A program made the translations under genes and the position numbers. The notes under the pieces are model-generated. The model was not told where the DNA came from. It saw only the letters and a list, made by a program, of their open reading frames with translations, and did no database searches. This document shows positions 21,624-32,344 of a DNA stretch of 64,000 nucleotides, piece by piece (position 1 is the stretch's first letter; every line of letters starts with the position of its first letter). Source of the DNA: Reticulascus tulasneorum (taxonomy: Eukaryota; Ascomycota; Sordariomycetes; Glomerellales; Reticulascaceae); the NCBI GenBank assembly GCA_001557505.1, contig LSAX01000010.1:868001-932000 (forward strand), written 5' to 3'.

Positions 21624-22799
21624 TTAGCCTTCATCCCCATCCTGGCTTGAATGATTTTCTTCTCCTGAAAGTACAACCAAGTCCACTGTATCATTAAAAC
21701 TGACCAAGGTCATCATGTTGATTGTTTCAGTGTCCGTGACGTCAAAAGCCATGTCGCAATTATCCCGGTACGAAATATTGGGAGAAAGGTCATAGGATGG
21801 TGTGGGACTCGCGGTAAGGCTTTCACCGACAAAGCCCACAAATATCTGAGGGTTCCTGTTTCCAGCGCTGTCAAGATTCGCATTTATTGCGTCCGGGAAG
21901 CCGTCGCTTCCTGAGAGAAAGGACGGCATAGTTGGCTGGTATTCGTCACTCCTTGTTGAATAGCTGCTCCGGACTGACGGCATAGGTGAAGGGTTTCGCG
22001 GGTGATGTGGCGGTGTTGGAGACGACTGCTGCTGTTCGTGACTCAATGCAAGGTTGCTTGCACGCTGGAATTGGTCGAGGAGACTATCCATCATTTGTGA
22101 CAGAACCTGACTATGATCCAAAACCAGGGGGGCCACCAAACTGCTTTGAGCAGACAAATCGTCGTTTTGATGGCTGTTGGGATGGTGCATGTGAACAGTG
22201 CTTTGGCCCAGTATCCTCGAGACGACACCGGGACCTTCCATGCGCCAGAAATCTCGGACCATCGACACCACTTCTTCAATCTCGTTACCCAAGAAGGGCG
22301 ATTCCGGTCTCTGAACTCCGGGGAAGACGATGTCCCATACGGCGTACCACTGCTGTACTTCAGAGAGGCCGTTTTTAGGCTTATGCGAGAGGCTCGTTTT
22401 CTGCTCATCTGTGATTCCCTCAAACTCACGCCCCCTGGCCTGGCAGTTTCGCCTCACAATATGCTCATCTCGCTCAGAAACGATGTTGAAAGTATTTTGG
22501 CAAGTTGGGCAATAGAGCTGGGGCGGTCGATGCTTTCTTGACAAATGCTGTTTAACATCTTTAACCCGCTTCAGAGTAAATCTTCGGAAGCAGTTCAGGT
22601 GTTTGAGTCGATCCTTTTTGTAGAAGGGACAAGCAAACGGTAGGTGCTGAGACTGTCCAGACGCAGATTCGGCATCATTCTGCTTGAGGCTCGGCCTTGG
22701 GCTTGCCGCGTCATCCCTCAGATTGTCAGTTCCGTCATCTTCAATCTTGGCTCTTTTGTTTCTGCGATAGGCAGGAATATCAGACATGGACCTCGCCAT
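21624..22799 (-). CDS. CPYYK-type C2H2 zinc-finger protein (paralogue of the HET fusion module)
   Basis: An uninterrupted frame of 391 aa from ATG 22799 (MARSMSDIPAYRRNKRAKI); an in-frame ATG at 22946 would lengthen it by 49. After a basic, nuclear-localisation-like start comes the module CPFYKKD, a second Cys, VKQHLSRKH, CPTCQNTF and HIVRRNC, then FEGITDEQ and WYAVWDIVFPG. This is the same order as in the two neighbouring genes. The C-terminal half is Ser/Pro/Asn-rich and ends acidic. It lies tail to tail with the HET fusion gene, 1 kb apart. Known fungal proteins with this module are uncharacterised: a role as nuclear regulator is only inferred. Confidence 0.75.
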   Translation of the reverse strand: MARSMSDIPAYRRNKRAKIEDDGTDNLRDDAASPRPSLKQNDAESASGQSQHLPFACPFYKKDRLKHLNCFRRFTLKRVKDVKQHLSRKHRPPQLYCPTCQNTFNIVSERDEHIVRRNCQARGREFEGITDEQKTSLSHKPKNGLSEVQQWYAVWDIVFPGVQRPESPFLGNEIEEVVSMVRDFWRMEGPGVVSRILGQSTVHMHHPNSHQNDDLSAQSSLVAPLVLDHSQVLSQMMDSLLDQFQRASNLALSHEQQQSSPTPPHHPRNPSPMPSVRSSYSTRSDEYQPTMPSFLSGSDGFPDAINANLDSAGNRNPQIFVGFVGESLTASPTPSYDLSPNISYRDNCDMAFDVTDTETINMMTLVSFNDTVDLVVLSGEENHSSQDGDEG

Positions 22800-23337
22800 A
22801 TTTGTTGACTCTCTGTCCTTATTCGAGGCTCCGGGATAGCTAGTGTTTGCCCAGAAGCCCTCCGGGATGGTCGTGGTGTAGTCGACCTTGAGTATTTCCA
22901 ACACAGCACCTGGAAGCCAAGTGGTGGTCCTATAGAATCCTAGCATACCGCTCCATTTCAGATAGCTATCATACTGTTTGGTTGAATGTGAGACTAGGTG
23001 ACTGGTACGTCCACAACAGTCAACAAGGTCATTTTGGTAGGTTGAAGAGGTCAAGTGTCTAGAGAGCAAAGACTTAAGGTTCAAGTAGGCAGCACTGATT
23101 ATGTAACGGCTTCTCGTTCCAAATGGTTTACAATCTGGTTGCACTCTTTTCTCTTTTGTTTCTGGTCTGGTAGTACTTGGCGACCCTCCATTCAAAAACC
23201 GGTCGTCGTGCGAGCCTGGATAATAAGAAGATCAGCGCTTTTCACATAAGGTGCAGATTATAGAGGCCGATATGCATAATCGCGACCGTGCGAGATCACA
23301 CAGAGCGAGAGATGAGATGTCGTTTGCCAATTAGTTA
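22800..23337. other. Open but start-less region upstream of the zinc-finger gene
   Basis: The zinc-finger frame stays open on the minus strand up to about 23195 without convincing ATG apart from 22946, so part may be a 5' UTR or an unrecognised 5' exon. Nothing else is seen. Confidence 0.4.
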
Positions 23338-24531
23338 TTAGTACTCACAAACTTGATGTTCGGTCTCGAATTCAACATAGGAGATTTGATATCCTCTTTG
23401 TTCAACCCCTTTGCCAGGGGGTGCTGCCAGTCCGGCATGGTTCACATGGCTCTGGTCATGGTTTCTTTCGTCTGAGCGTTGGCCCTGCCTCAAGTATGGA
23501 ACATGGGGATAGAGGTTCGAAGGGAGCCATCGTGTCCAACTGATACTGTGTGTTAACAAGGATATCGCCCCAGTGATCATGCATATCAGCGAGCATATAT
23601 TTCTGGATGAACCCAGTGCCGGCTGAGCCTCACTTCCTTCTTGGCGCTGTTCAGTGATTTGATCTGAGTCATCCGTGTTTGCGAACTGGGCGTGGGCGCC
23701 TATCTCGCGGATGTCGGATGGTTTTATAGAACTGTGGTCATTCGTTCCCATCATATGATGTCTTTTAGAGCTGGGATGCTGCAGGCCGATCTTCATACTA
23801 GTCGTGCTGGATAATTGGCTGTCTCGTCTCCCGCTTTCGCTGCAGAGTTCTTGAGACATCTTCCATCCCGAATACGGGAACTGGTTAGAACTCTGTGAAC
23901 ATTCGTTCTCAAATCGAGTAAGACTTAACCCCGCGCCATCTTCTCTTGACAATAATCCATCATGCGTGACGCGCAGCCTTGAGATGAGATATTGTTCATG
24001 CCACCGCCTGGTCGTTGGCTGAGGAGCGCACGTGTGCTCATCTTTCAAGACATTGATTTTGAAGCCGAGCTGCAAAGCAGCTTTCATTGTCATGTATGAT
24101 GCAGAATGGCAAGCAGAATTCCAGCTTAAATCGCTGTTATGGAGATACTGCCAGCACGGGCTGGAGGTTCCAAGCAATACATCCAACGGCAACTCCATCG
24201 TTGGAGGCAAAGTTCTCTGCATATCCGGATCATCCGTTATACCAACTTCATGATTAGCAGCGAATAGCCCGAACTTCGGGTTAGGAGCCGTCCCGCTCTT
24301 CCATAGTGGAGATGCTTCGCCAGAGCGCTGATGCTGTCGAAAGGGAGGGTCGTTCCGTAACGTTGTTCTTGTTGGCATGTCGATCTTGTTCACTGCAACT
24401 GCTGCTATCGGGCTGACATGAGAAAAGCTGTTTGATGCTATATTGATAGAGTTGCTTCGTAGTTCAGCTTGACTAGAATAGTCGGAATCGTTCGCGAACC
24501 ATTTGCGAACCATCGCGTGGCTGGGCGTCAT
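23338..24531 (-). CDS. Hypothetical protein with a single C-terminal membrane segment
   Basis: A 397-aa uninterrupted frame from ATG 24531. No family was recognised. The composition is polar and Ser-rich, with one hydrophobic segment near the C-terminus (ICSLICMITGAISLLTH). The length of the open frame is the main support. There is no intron and no conserved motif, so it could be a spurious frame. It sits 0.5 kb upstream of the zinc-finger gene in the same orientation. Confidence 0.35.
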   Translation of the reverse strand: MTPSHAMVRKWFANDSDYSSQAELRSNSINIASNSFSHVSPIAAVAVNKIDMPTRTTLRNDPPFRQHQRSGEASPLWKSGTAPNPKFGLFAANHEVGITDDPDMQRTLPPTMELPLDVLLGTSSPCWQYLHNSDLSWNSACHSASYMTMKAALQLGFKINVLKDEHTCAPQPTTRRWHEQYLISRLRVTHDGLLSREDGAGLSLTRFENECSQSSNQFPYSGWKMSQELCSESGRRDSQLSSTTSMKIGLQHPSSKRHHMMGTNDHSSIKPSDIREIGAHAQFANTDDSDQITEQRQEGSEAQPALGSSRNICSLICMITGAISLLTHSISWTRWLPSNLYPHVPYLRQGQRSDERNHDQSHVNHAGLAAPPGKGVEQRGYQISYVEFETEHQVCEY

Positions 24532-26450
24532 AGGCTGTGTGATAGGCACACCCCGTGGACACGCCACAACATGGATGCAGCCAATGGTGTCAGCGTCGCT
24601 GACTTGTTTCGGGCGGCTTCAAAAATCATGGGCAATGATTTACCTCGTAGTTGTAATTCACACAATACCTGAAATCAAAGCCATTAACGATGCTCACCAA
24701 GACGAAATTAAGTGTCTCTTTGCTTGCGCATCTGCCCAGATACCTAATAAGTTGCGATTGGCTCAACCCAGGGCCATTTAAGTACAAAAGACCACTGTAA
24801 TGATTCCTTACAGGAGATGCTCCGCCAGTTGAGCAACACCTAGTAGCCCCACTACAATAACCTTATAAAGTAAAGTTCTTCGCCATATTTGGGGCTCCGT
24901 CGCCCACTAACCTTGGAGAGCAGCCTCATCTTTCTTCAACGTCAGAATCCGTCGAGATATGTGAAAAGACCGCGTGCTGCATCAATTCCTAACCCGATGC
25001 TGCAGACCACCGCCTATCAAAGTCGGCTAGCTTCAGCTCCATTGTTGCGCGTTCTTTCCTGACTCGTTCCCTTTCGGATGGAGAGCTATCATGAGCTAGG
25101 AGCCGACCTTGAATTGACGCCGGTATTATACACCAATGCTCAACACGTTCAGCACGAAGGGTTATCGTCTCCGGAGCCAATCTAGCAGAAGAAATGCAAA
25201 TCAGGAACCGCACCGGGCTTTGGATAACGAAAAGAAGTCTCACATGGCGCCATCCGTCCCAACGGATGGAGATACTCCTTGATCCTCCATCAGGATCGTG
25301 TGTTTAGAGATTGTAAAGTCTTATAAAATGCGAAGATGTGTTTAGTAGCCGGCCTCTATGAGAGAAGTGCTGTTCCGTATGATTTATGAAAACAAAAACA
25401 AGCAACGCAAAGGATTGAACAAAAGGAAAAGGAAGATTAGCCTTCATGTCCTATTTCCAAGGGAATTGAAGCCCATCAATGTGCGGGCACACTCGCACGC
25501 CCAAACCGTTGCTTGGTGGTCGCAACGCACAATTGTGGGTAGCTGCCGGAACGACTAACATGGCACACCGGGTGTGGCTGCTGATGCGAGAAACGCCAGA
25601 TATATAGGGAAATATCATTCCTGCAGCAGTAATCCTCAGTATGTGGGCTAACGTTCCAAACCCCTCTCTCCATGAGATATTCCACAACCGATTGTTTGGA
25701 GTATGTTTATTCAACAAAACTTTTGAGGCTCGTAGCTCTTGACCTGCAATTATTACGTAAGCCAATGGGTTGTAAAAAAGCAGTGCCGCTTGAGTGGCGG
25801 GACGAGGGGTGGTAGATCCCCTGGAAAGTACCTATATGTAAAAATGAACGCGCTGTGTAAGAGGCTATCAGATATGCTAATTATTGCTACATTCTCACCA
25901 AGATATTCATTACCATATTCCCATGAATAGCTGCTTGAATATCTTTGATATTTTAGGATATATTCATTACAATATTCCATGAGTAACTACTTGAATATCT
26001 TTGATATTTTACGACATATTCATTACAATATTCCCATGAATAGCTCGGCACGTACTTGAATATCCAAATGATAAAGCGGCGCTGAATCCCCCCCCCCCCT
26101 CCAACCACCACTTCCGCGGGCGGTCTTGCCTTAAGGTACAGCACACTGTAAGGTACTGAGCTTAAAACAAGTGATGGGGTCGGGATATCTTAGATCTGGA
26201 GAGAAGGGGGTGAGATTAAAACACCAGGCGGGGTTCGACGCACTAGACCTCCTCATCCCCACGAACATTTGTGCGTTGCAGAGCCTTGCGGCTCGACACA
26301 ACTCGACGCGCGGAAACGCCAACAAGCCCAAATCGCGACCGAAAATGGATTTCAACATACCCAGCTCCATGTTTCGAGTCGAAACCCTCCATGTTGGCCC
26401 TCGCCTTGGACCCCTCGATTTAACCGCATCAAAGAGTCCTTCCCGAGACC
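24532..26450. other. Gene-free, partly AT-rich stretch with minisatellite
   Basis: No gene is supported. It contains the 56-57-bp AT-rich tandem repeat at 25914-26077 and a run of about 13 C near 26087-26099. The last 300 bp form the leader of the next zinc-finger gene. Confidence 0.5.
25914..26077. repeat. AT-rich minisatellite, ~56-57 bp unit, first locus
   Basis: About 2.5 units carrying ATATTCCCATGAATAGCT, CTTGAATATCTTTGATATTT and ATATTCATTACA in that order. The array ends in a unique flank (GCACGTACTTGAATATCC...GATAAAG). The same array and flank recur at 31942-32112. Confidence 0.85.
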
Positions 26451-28457
26451 ATGCCTCTCCCGGATGACAGCATTCAACAACTACCACCACAATTCCGACA
26501 AGCCAAACAATTACCCCACCACGGGAGCGAGGAAAAACGTGCGGCCCGAACAAAGAAAACGGGACCAGCCATAGCGGCCGGGGGCCGTTCACAACAGAAA
26601 CCTTTCAGTTGCGCCTGGCCTAGCACGATTGACGCTCGTTCGCAGCGGCGCGTCGCCCTATGGTTTGGCAAAGACGAGGATGCCATTTCGGGCCATCCTC
26701 AGCAACAAGATCTCGATGGGCCTGATGAATCTGATGACATCAGCTGCTCCAGCTCCATGGTGGCTGAGGCCAGCTCGATCTTTAGCGACGACATCCCTGA
26801 GCACCATAAGCAATCCGCGACTATTAGACCAAACTATTACGACCCCCTACACCAGCGATCCCATTCCGATATCGATGTCAACATCCTGCTGGGAGTGGGC
26901 GGTGTTGCCGTGAACCTCGATGACTCTGACTCCAAGCATGATGTCATTATCCTGGATTCTCCTGGCGAGATTGAGGCAAAGGGGCAGGATAATGTACCGT
27001 TCCAACCATTTCCGCATCTCTATCTTCCTCAAGATATGACCGAGTCGGTACGGAACTGTCGCATGGCCATCCGCCACCACCCCGACGGGTCGGAAACCAC
27101 GCCTTCTCTTGTCCCCGACGACATTACCACCATTTCCGATGTGTCACCGGCAGCCTCGATCACGAATCAGCCGCCATGCCCATGCGATGATAACAGATCG
27201 ACACGACAAATTCCCATACGCCTATCGACGCCAACCCCGGCGCTATTGGACAGATTGTGGAGGATTTCTGTACTTGAAAAGGCGGAAAAGGTTTTGCAGG
27301 ACTGCCTCGCTAGCTTCGCGGCCTGGCAAGCCGCACGCGATCAGGATACGTCTGTTGACCTTACCATTTCAAACACTATTCCGGCAGCAGAACGCCGCAG
27401 GAATGCGGAACCAGCCACAAACAAACGAAGGAAGCCAAATCGGCGGGACTCCGATTCTTCCGATGACAAGAAGAATGCTCAGTCGCCCAAGAAGCCGAGA
27501 AAAAGCAACGATAATCCTCGCCGTCTCGCTTGCCCGTACTACAAAGCCGACCCGATGCGCTATATTGACTGTCTCTCTCAAGATCATAGTAGGACCACCT
27601 CTCATATCAAGCAGCATCTGAAAAGGAAGCACTGCCAACCCAAACATTTTTGCCCCACTTGCGGTCAGAAATTCGACCGTCAAGCTGCCCGGGATAATCA
27701 TATCAGGGAACGATCTTGTCAATTGAAAGAATTCTCTTTCGAAGGAATGACCAAAGACCAACAGGATGATATAAAGGGCCGGTCGGCTTCTCACTTATCT
27801 GAAAGGGCCCGCTGGAATAGCATTTGGGACGTCCTCTTTCCTGAACGGCAGTACCCATTGACAATATATCTCCACGACAACGTGGCGTGCGAGATTATGG
27901 ACCGGCTGAAGGAGTGGCTCCAATTCGATGGCGAAGGCTCAATGAGCCATATTGTTCAGCGCAGTGGCCTACTCGGTCCCCAACCGGAGCCAGGCCTTGC
28001 TCAGGCGATACAATCTGTACTACTCGGTGGGATGTTCGACCGGCTGGTCCAGCAGTTGAACGGTAATGCAAGTGGACCGCGGTCAACCATTGACCCGACT
28101 ACCACACGTCATCCAGCAGCTGTTTCCAGTCATGCTCCAACCCTTCTAGCCGTTGCGCCTATCCCATCGCCCACCCAATCACTGTCTTCTACAGCTTCGG
28201 TTCCGAGTCATCATGAGAATGACTTCGCCGCTAGTGGAATCCATGATTCAGTCGACGAACGGACCCCGGGACCTGCTAACACTCAACTGCTGCAAGAAGA
28301 GTCTGCCGCCCAGACTGGTCCTTCCGCATTTGACGATAGCGAGCTGTCTTTTACTGCCGAGCTTGCTGCCGAACCGGAGAACTTGTTCGAAAGTCACTTT
28401 CTTGATATTTTGTCCGTCAATCCCAGTTATTCGCACCTCAACCCTGATTTGAGATAG
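26451..28457 (+). CDS. CPYYK-type C2H2 zinc-finger protein, large paralogue
   Basis: An intronless 668-aa protein from ATG 26451. The N-terminal ~330 residues are acidic and low-complexity. A basic patch (NKRRKPNRRDS and KKPRKSND) precedes the zinc-finger module at about residues 360-425: CPYYKADP, second Cys, HIKQHLKRKH, CPTCGQKF and HIRERSC, then FEGMTKDQ and WNSIWDVLFPE. Order and spacing match the genes at 18116 and 21624. The Ser/Pro-rich C-terminus has no motif. It probably works in the nucleus given the basic patch, but target and partners are unknown. Similar AT-rich minisatellites lie upstream and 3.5 kb downstream. Confidence 0.8.
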   Translation: MPLPDDSIQQLPPQFRQAKQLPHHGSEEKRAARTKKTGPAIAAGGRSQQKPFSCAWPSTIDARSQRRVALWFGKDEDAISGHPQQQDLDGPDESDDISCSSSMVAEASSIFSDDIPEHHKQSATIRPNYYDPLHQRSHSDIDVNILLGVGGVAVNLDDSDSKHDVIILDSPGEIEAKGQDNVPFQPFPHLYLPQDMTESVRNCRMAIRHHPDGSETTPSLVPDDITTISDVSPAASITNQPPCPCDDNRSTRQIPIRLSTPTPALLDRLWRISVLEKAEKVLQDCLASFAAWQAARDQDTSVDLTISNTIPAAERRRNAEPATNKRRKPNRRDSDSSDDKKNAQSPKKPRKSNDNPRRLACPYYKADPMRYIDCLSQDHSRTTSHIKQHLKRKHCQPKHFCPTCGQKFDRQAARDNHIRERSCQLKEFSFEGMTKDQQDDIKGRSASHLSERARWNSIWDVLFPERQYPLTIYLHDNVACEIMDRLKEWLQFDGEGSMSHIVQRSGLLGPQPEPGLAQAIQSVLLGGMFDRLVQQLNGNASGPRSTIDPTTTRHPAAVSSHAPTLLAVAPIPSPTQSLSSTASVPSHHENDFAASGIHDSVDERTPGPANTQLLQEESAAQTGPSAFDDSELSFTAELAAEPENLFESHFLDILSVNPSYSHLNPDLR

Positions 28458-29486
28458 ATTGATACCGACTTACTCCAGTCGCGTCAAGAACAGTGGTTGA
28501 TGGCCCGGACCGTGTCAATCGCTGCGTGCGGCGTCCTGGACGTGTTGAAGTTCCTCTTCGCCGTCGGGGGATTCTGGCCGTCGCCGGCGCCAGCATGGCT
28601 GAAAGGCGTTGTATCAGCGCCCTCGCCGGGGGCTAGGCCGTTGATAAGCGTTATAAGCAGTTGGATGTTGACATTGCATTCCGGCGCTAATTCATTTAGA
28701 ACCCGGACTTAGTGTATCGCATCAAGAACAATGGTTGATGTCCCGGACCGTGTCAATCGCTGCGTGCGTTGTGCGTCGTGCGGCGTCCTGGACGCGGTGA
28801 AGTTCCTTTTCGTCGTCAGCAGGGGATTATGGCCGTCGCCGGCGCCGGCATTGCTGAAAGGCTGTCGAAGAAGCTGTGCACCCGGGTTCTCGGTCACTTT
28901 CGGGGGCGTGATATCAACCGGAATGATTCTGGCGGCTTGTCCAGCGCTTAGCAAGCGGCTGAGAGGATCGATGACGATCCTTTCCATCACAGTAAATATG
29001 CTCTAGATCTTGCCGTGCTTCATGCATGTGTCACCTGAGAGTTCAAGATGGACTCCAGAAAACAGGAATATTCTGGGCAATTCCGTTGACCCTGGCTTGT
29101 GTTCAAGAAGGGCGACTAGGGCACCTCGTCTCTTTTTTGAAGATCAGTTCGCACGTTAACGTTTCACTCTGCAAAGATCTGCGCATTCATCCAATGCAAG
29201 CAGCTCTCCTGTTCCGGCGACCAAAAGTTACATTACCACATCTTGGCCGGCAACGTGCTATGTGTGTTAGATTAGATTCCGTTAATACCCGTGCGGCGTT
29301 TCTGAGATAGAATTTGGCTGGTTCCAGCATGAAGAAATGATAATGTGTTGCCCAGGCAATTGATCCAGACAAAAGTCAAGCCGTGTCCATTCTCATCATT
29401 CGTTACCGTTCCGACGTCGCCTTCACGTCGAAAACGATACAAACACGATCATTATGTAGTAGTCATATTATTACTGCAGTTCCGAT
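28458..29486. other. Intergenic region with a local duplication
   Basis: It contains two diverged copies of a ~130-bp GC-rich segment (28465-28862). Reading frames across them are broken by stops, and no family was recognised. Confidence 0.5.
28465..28862. repeat. Dispersed direct duplication, copies at ~28465-28607 and ~28704-28862
   Basis: Both copies share GGTTGATG, CCCGGACCGTGTCAATCGCT, GGCGTCCTGGACG and GGCCGTCGCCGGCGCC in the same order. Copy 2 carries a ~15-bp insertion (TTGTGCGTCGTGCG-like) and several substitutions. The copies are about 100 bp apart and GC-rich unlike the surroundings. The origin is unknown; it could be a decayed gene or element. Confidence 0.75.
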
Positions 29487-31046
29487 TTACAAGAATATCG
29501 TCACAAAGGCACAGAGAGCCACTAGTCTTCCCAACATCTCCATCTTCCCCGCCGATCCAGTTGGAATCCGCGTCGTCGGAGCCGCAGCACCCACCGTCGA
29601 ATTCGCACCTGGCAGCTGCCCTCCAGTCCCTGCAGCATTGCTAGGTCCCGCTGAGGCTGTCGTTCGGACGGCGCTAGTAGTAGTTCCGCTCACTGTGGTA
29701 ACTGACGCGCGTGTTGAAGTTCCCCTCGCTGTGGATTGCCCGATTAAGCCAGAGCTGGTCGAGCTGGAGGGTTCCGTCGGCGGAGGAACAGACTCTGCCG
29801 TGTTGATCCATGGCGCAATAACGCACTGGTTCATCAGCTCATTGTTGACGTATCCCGAACCCTGGCGAGACGGTGTAAGACTCAGCACATATCCAGTATT
29901 GAAGCTGCCTGCTGCCCAGCCCACGAACCCGACAAAAACATCCGAATTCTGGTTGATGAAGACGTTTTGCGCACAGAAGTTCTGGAAGCACTGTTTCTGT
30001 TAGCTTATGACCTTCTTCATGTTAGCATGGCAGATCCAAGACTCACCGATGCATCGCTTGAGGCACCTGACTCGCTAACCAATCCTTGCCGTCCCTTCTC
30101 CCTCAGAAACTCAGCAACGGTCCTGAACGCCTCAATATTATCCGTCACACACTCGCGATGCGTGCCACTGTTGTCCTCATCTAGGTACTTGTGCACATCA
30201 AGCAGCAGCCCATCCGTACTACCGTCGGGATTCGTGATGCCTACGAGAAGTTCTGCACTTCCGCTGTCCACCAGCCTTGCTGCCGAGTTGAAATTCGTTC
30301 CGGGGAGCAGGATCATTTGGCTAGTGGCACCGGCTTCACGAATAGCAGTCACGACCTTCTGACATGTAGCAGCCCAGATGTTGACGTCGAGATCGTGCGG
30401 CTCATTCATGAGCTCAAACACCACCTTTGGATTTGCACCGTACTTGGTCGCCAGTTGCGACCACAGGGATACGAACTGCTCGTCTGTCGGACCGCCTTGC
30501 CCAATGATGCCGCCATTCCAACGCGCAAAGTTGTGAATGTCGATCATGCAGTATGCGCCAGTTGCCAGACAAGTTTGCACCACTTGGTCGTACCGGCCCA
30601 GGTTGCGGCTATCTAAAATACCGCCAAGGTTGTTGTTCACGAGAAATTGCCATCCTACGGCTGAAGCTGTGGATTAGCCTCTGTAAAGTTTATGCGCGAG
30701 TCCAGTGATTCCATACGTAGTCTGAACATGTTCAGACTGTCATCCTGAACAAAGTGGCTCATTTGTCCTGCGCCATCACCACCGCCGAGTGAGCTCAGGG
30801 GCAGTTGGACTGAGCCCGTGGGACAGCTTCCCTGATGCTTCGTTAGTGGTGACCTCTTCATGATTTGGTAGCTTGGCATACATCAATCTCGCACCCGAAA
30901 TCCCCTCCAGAAATTGCAACTCCCTACTCGCGAGTCAGTGATTGATTCTCACTTTCCATGATGCCCGCCCTTCAGATTCTCACCAGAAATTGCACCCTAG
31001 CCGCGGCAGCAGACACCAGGCCCAACCCAAGAAGTTTCCCGAACAT
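29487..31046 (-). CDS. GH5 endo-glucanase with GPI-anchor-like tail
   Basis: A cellulase-type glycoside hydrolase family 5 enzyme acting on beta-1,4-glucans outside the cell. Exons 31046..30984, 30923..30882, 30831..30717, 30660..30047 and 29996..29487 give about 447 aa. A short signal peptide (MFGKLLGLGLVSAAAA) is followed by VQFLGVAISGGDFGC, GAGQMSHFVQDDSLNMFRLP, ATGAYCMIDIHNFARWNG, the acid/base Glu in FELMNEPHD, and the nucleophile Glu in LVSESGA. The C-terminus is Ser/Thr-rich and ends in a hydrophobic tail (MLGRLVALCAFVTIFL) consistent with GPI anchoring. The last intron has two in-frame acceptors 6 nt apart (29997 or 29991). No cellulose-binding module is present. Confidence 0.88.
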
Positions 31047-31066
31047 GATAAATAATAGAGCAGCAA

Positions 31067-31089
31067 ATGAATGAATGAATGAATGAATC
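31067..31089. repeat. (GAAT)n microsatellite
   Basis: Five to six uninterrupted units of the tetranucleotide just upstream of the GH5 start codon. Confidence 0.85.
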
Positions 31090-31941
31090 GAAAAGAAGGT
31101 AGAAACGAAAGACGCACGAAGCGTACCAAGAAACGAAACTGGTCAATAGGAAAAGATAGCGAACGGAAACGGTTGCAGCCCGACCACAGGACCAGTCCAT
31201 CTCTTAAGGAGCCAACCACAAAAGATCCATCCCAAGATCGCATGCCATCCGATCTAGGTTTTGGATGCTGGGATTCATGCGTTGTCCAGATTGTCGGTGC
31301 GAACCAGGGCGAGCGCTGCGGATCAGACGGCTCGGGTTTCATCATAGGCGCATAACCTGGGTTTCGGCCATGCACGACCACCACGAGTCGCGATACTCCG
31401 ACGCATGCGAGACATCGCTGAACTCAAGAAAATGTGATTTCATTGGAGCGAATGGAATTTGGATTTAGTTTGCAATAGTATACATGTTTTCAGAACGTAG
31501 AGCACTCAGCTCACATTGTGCACTTTCCAAGAGGTTCGAAGGGGGTATTAGCCTTGAAGGGGCAGTACTAAGCATTATATCCTCTAATCATTGGAGATTT
31601 AACCATCTCAGTGATTCATGCAAATGTGGCTTAGGTGTCAATGATGGAAATCCCGGCTCTGAGGATGGATCTTGGTTGCGTGCATGGGGGGTCAGCCGCG
31701 AAAATGTCCCAGAGGATTTGCATCATCGGTAGTCCGTACTTCGTACGCAGCAGGATTAGATTGCAGGGTTCCTGTCACCACCCACTTTCGTCAGTAGGTA
31801 TCCAAATGTCGATAAATTCATGAGCCGTTGTGGTATGTGGGCAGATTCGTTTTCGCCAATTACAGGTATCTTTTCTTTGGAAAGTATGTGAAATGAAAGT
31901 TGTGTACTACGTAAGAAGTTATCAAATATTCCAATTTTATT

Positions 31942-32112
31942 CATGACAATGTTCCTATGGAACTGCTTGAATATCTTGATATTTTACGATATATTCATGA
32001 TAATATGCCCATGAATAGCTACCGGAATATCTTGATATTCTACGATATATTCATTACAATATTCCCATGAATAATAGCTAGGCACGTTCTCGAAGATCCA
32101 GATGACAAAGTG
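31942..32112. repeat. AT-rich minisatellite, second locus
   Basis: Two and a half units of the same ~55-bp repeat found at 25914-26077 (CTTGAATATCTTGATATTTTACGATATATTCAT core), followed by the same kind of flank (GGCACGTTCTCGAAGATCCAGATGACAAAG). The orientation equals the first locus. Confidence 0.82.
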
Positions 32113-32344
32113 GCACTTTTTACGGCCCACTTGGTGGGGTATGTTTTGGCCATACTCTGACCATGTTGAGCCTCACTTCAACCGTCCTTGCGCCACATTT
32201 CGTGTGGATCTTCATCGTCTGAAGTTTCCAAGGGGGGCTCACAAGCAAGTCGCAAGTAGGGCAAATAGCTGCGTCAAATGGCATAGGCCGACCGCCATAC
32301 TGTTTTGCCCTCGCAGTCTTTATAGCTGCAGTGCTTGTTTCTAA

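Noticed and set aside
21986..22541. Plus-strand frames of 112-142 codons opposite the zinc-finger gene
   Set aside because: The minus strand carries the conserved zinc-finger module, so these are antisense shadows.
25914..26077. CRISPR-like reading of the AT-rich repeat
   Set aside because: Units are contiguous without unique spacers and the context is a fungal nuclear genome.
26087..26099. Poly-C run as a possible regulatory or variable switch
   Set aside because: It lies outside any reading frame. A similar run is in an MFS intron (9893-9905), and both may be sequencing-prone homopolymers only.
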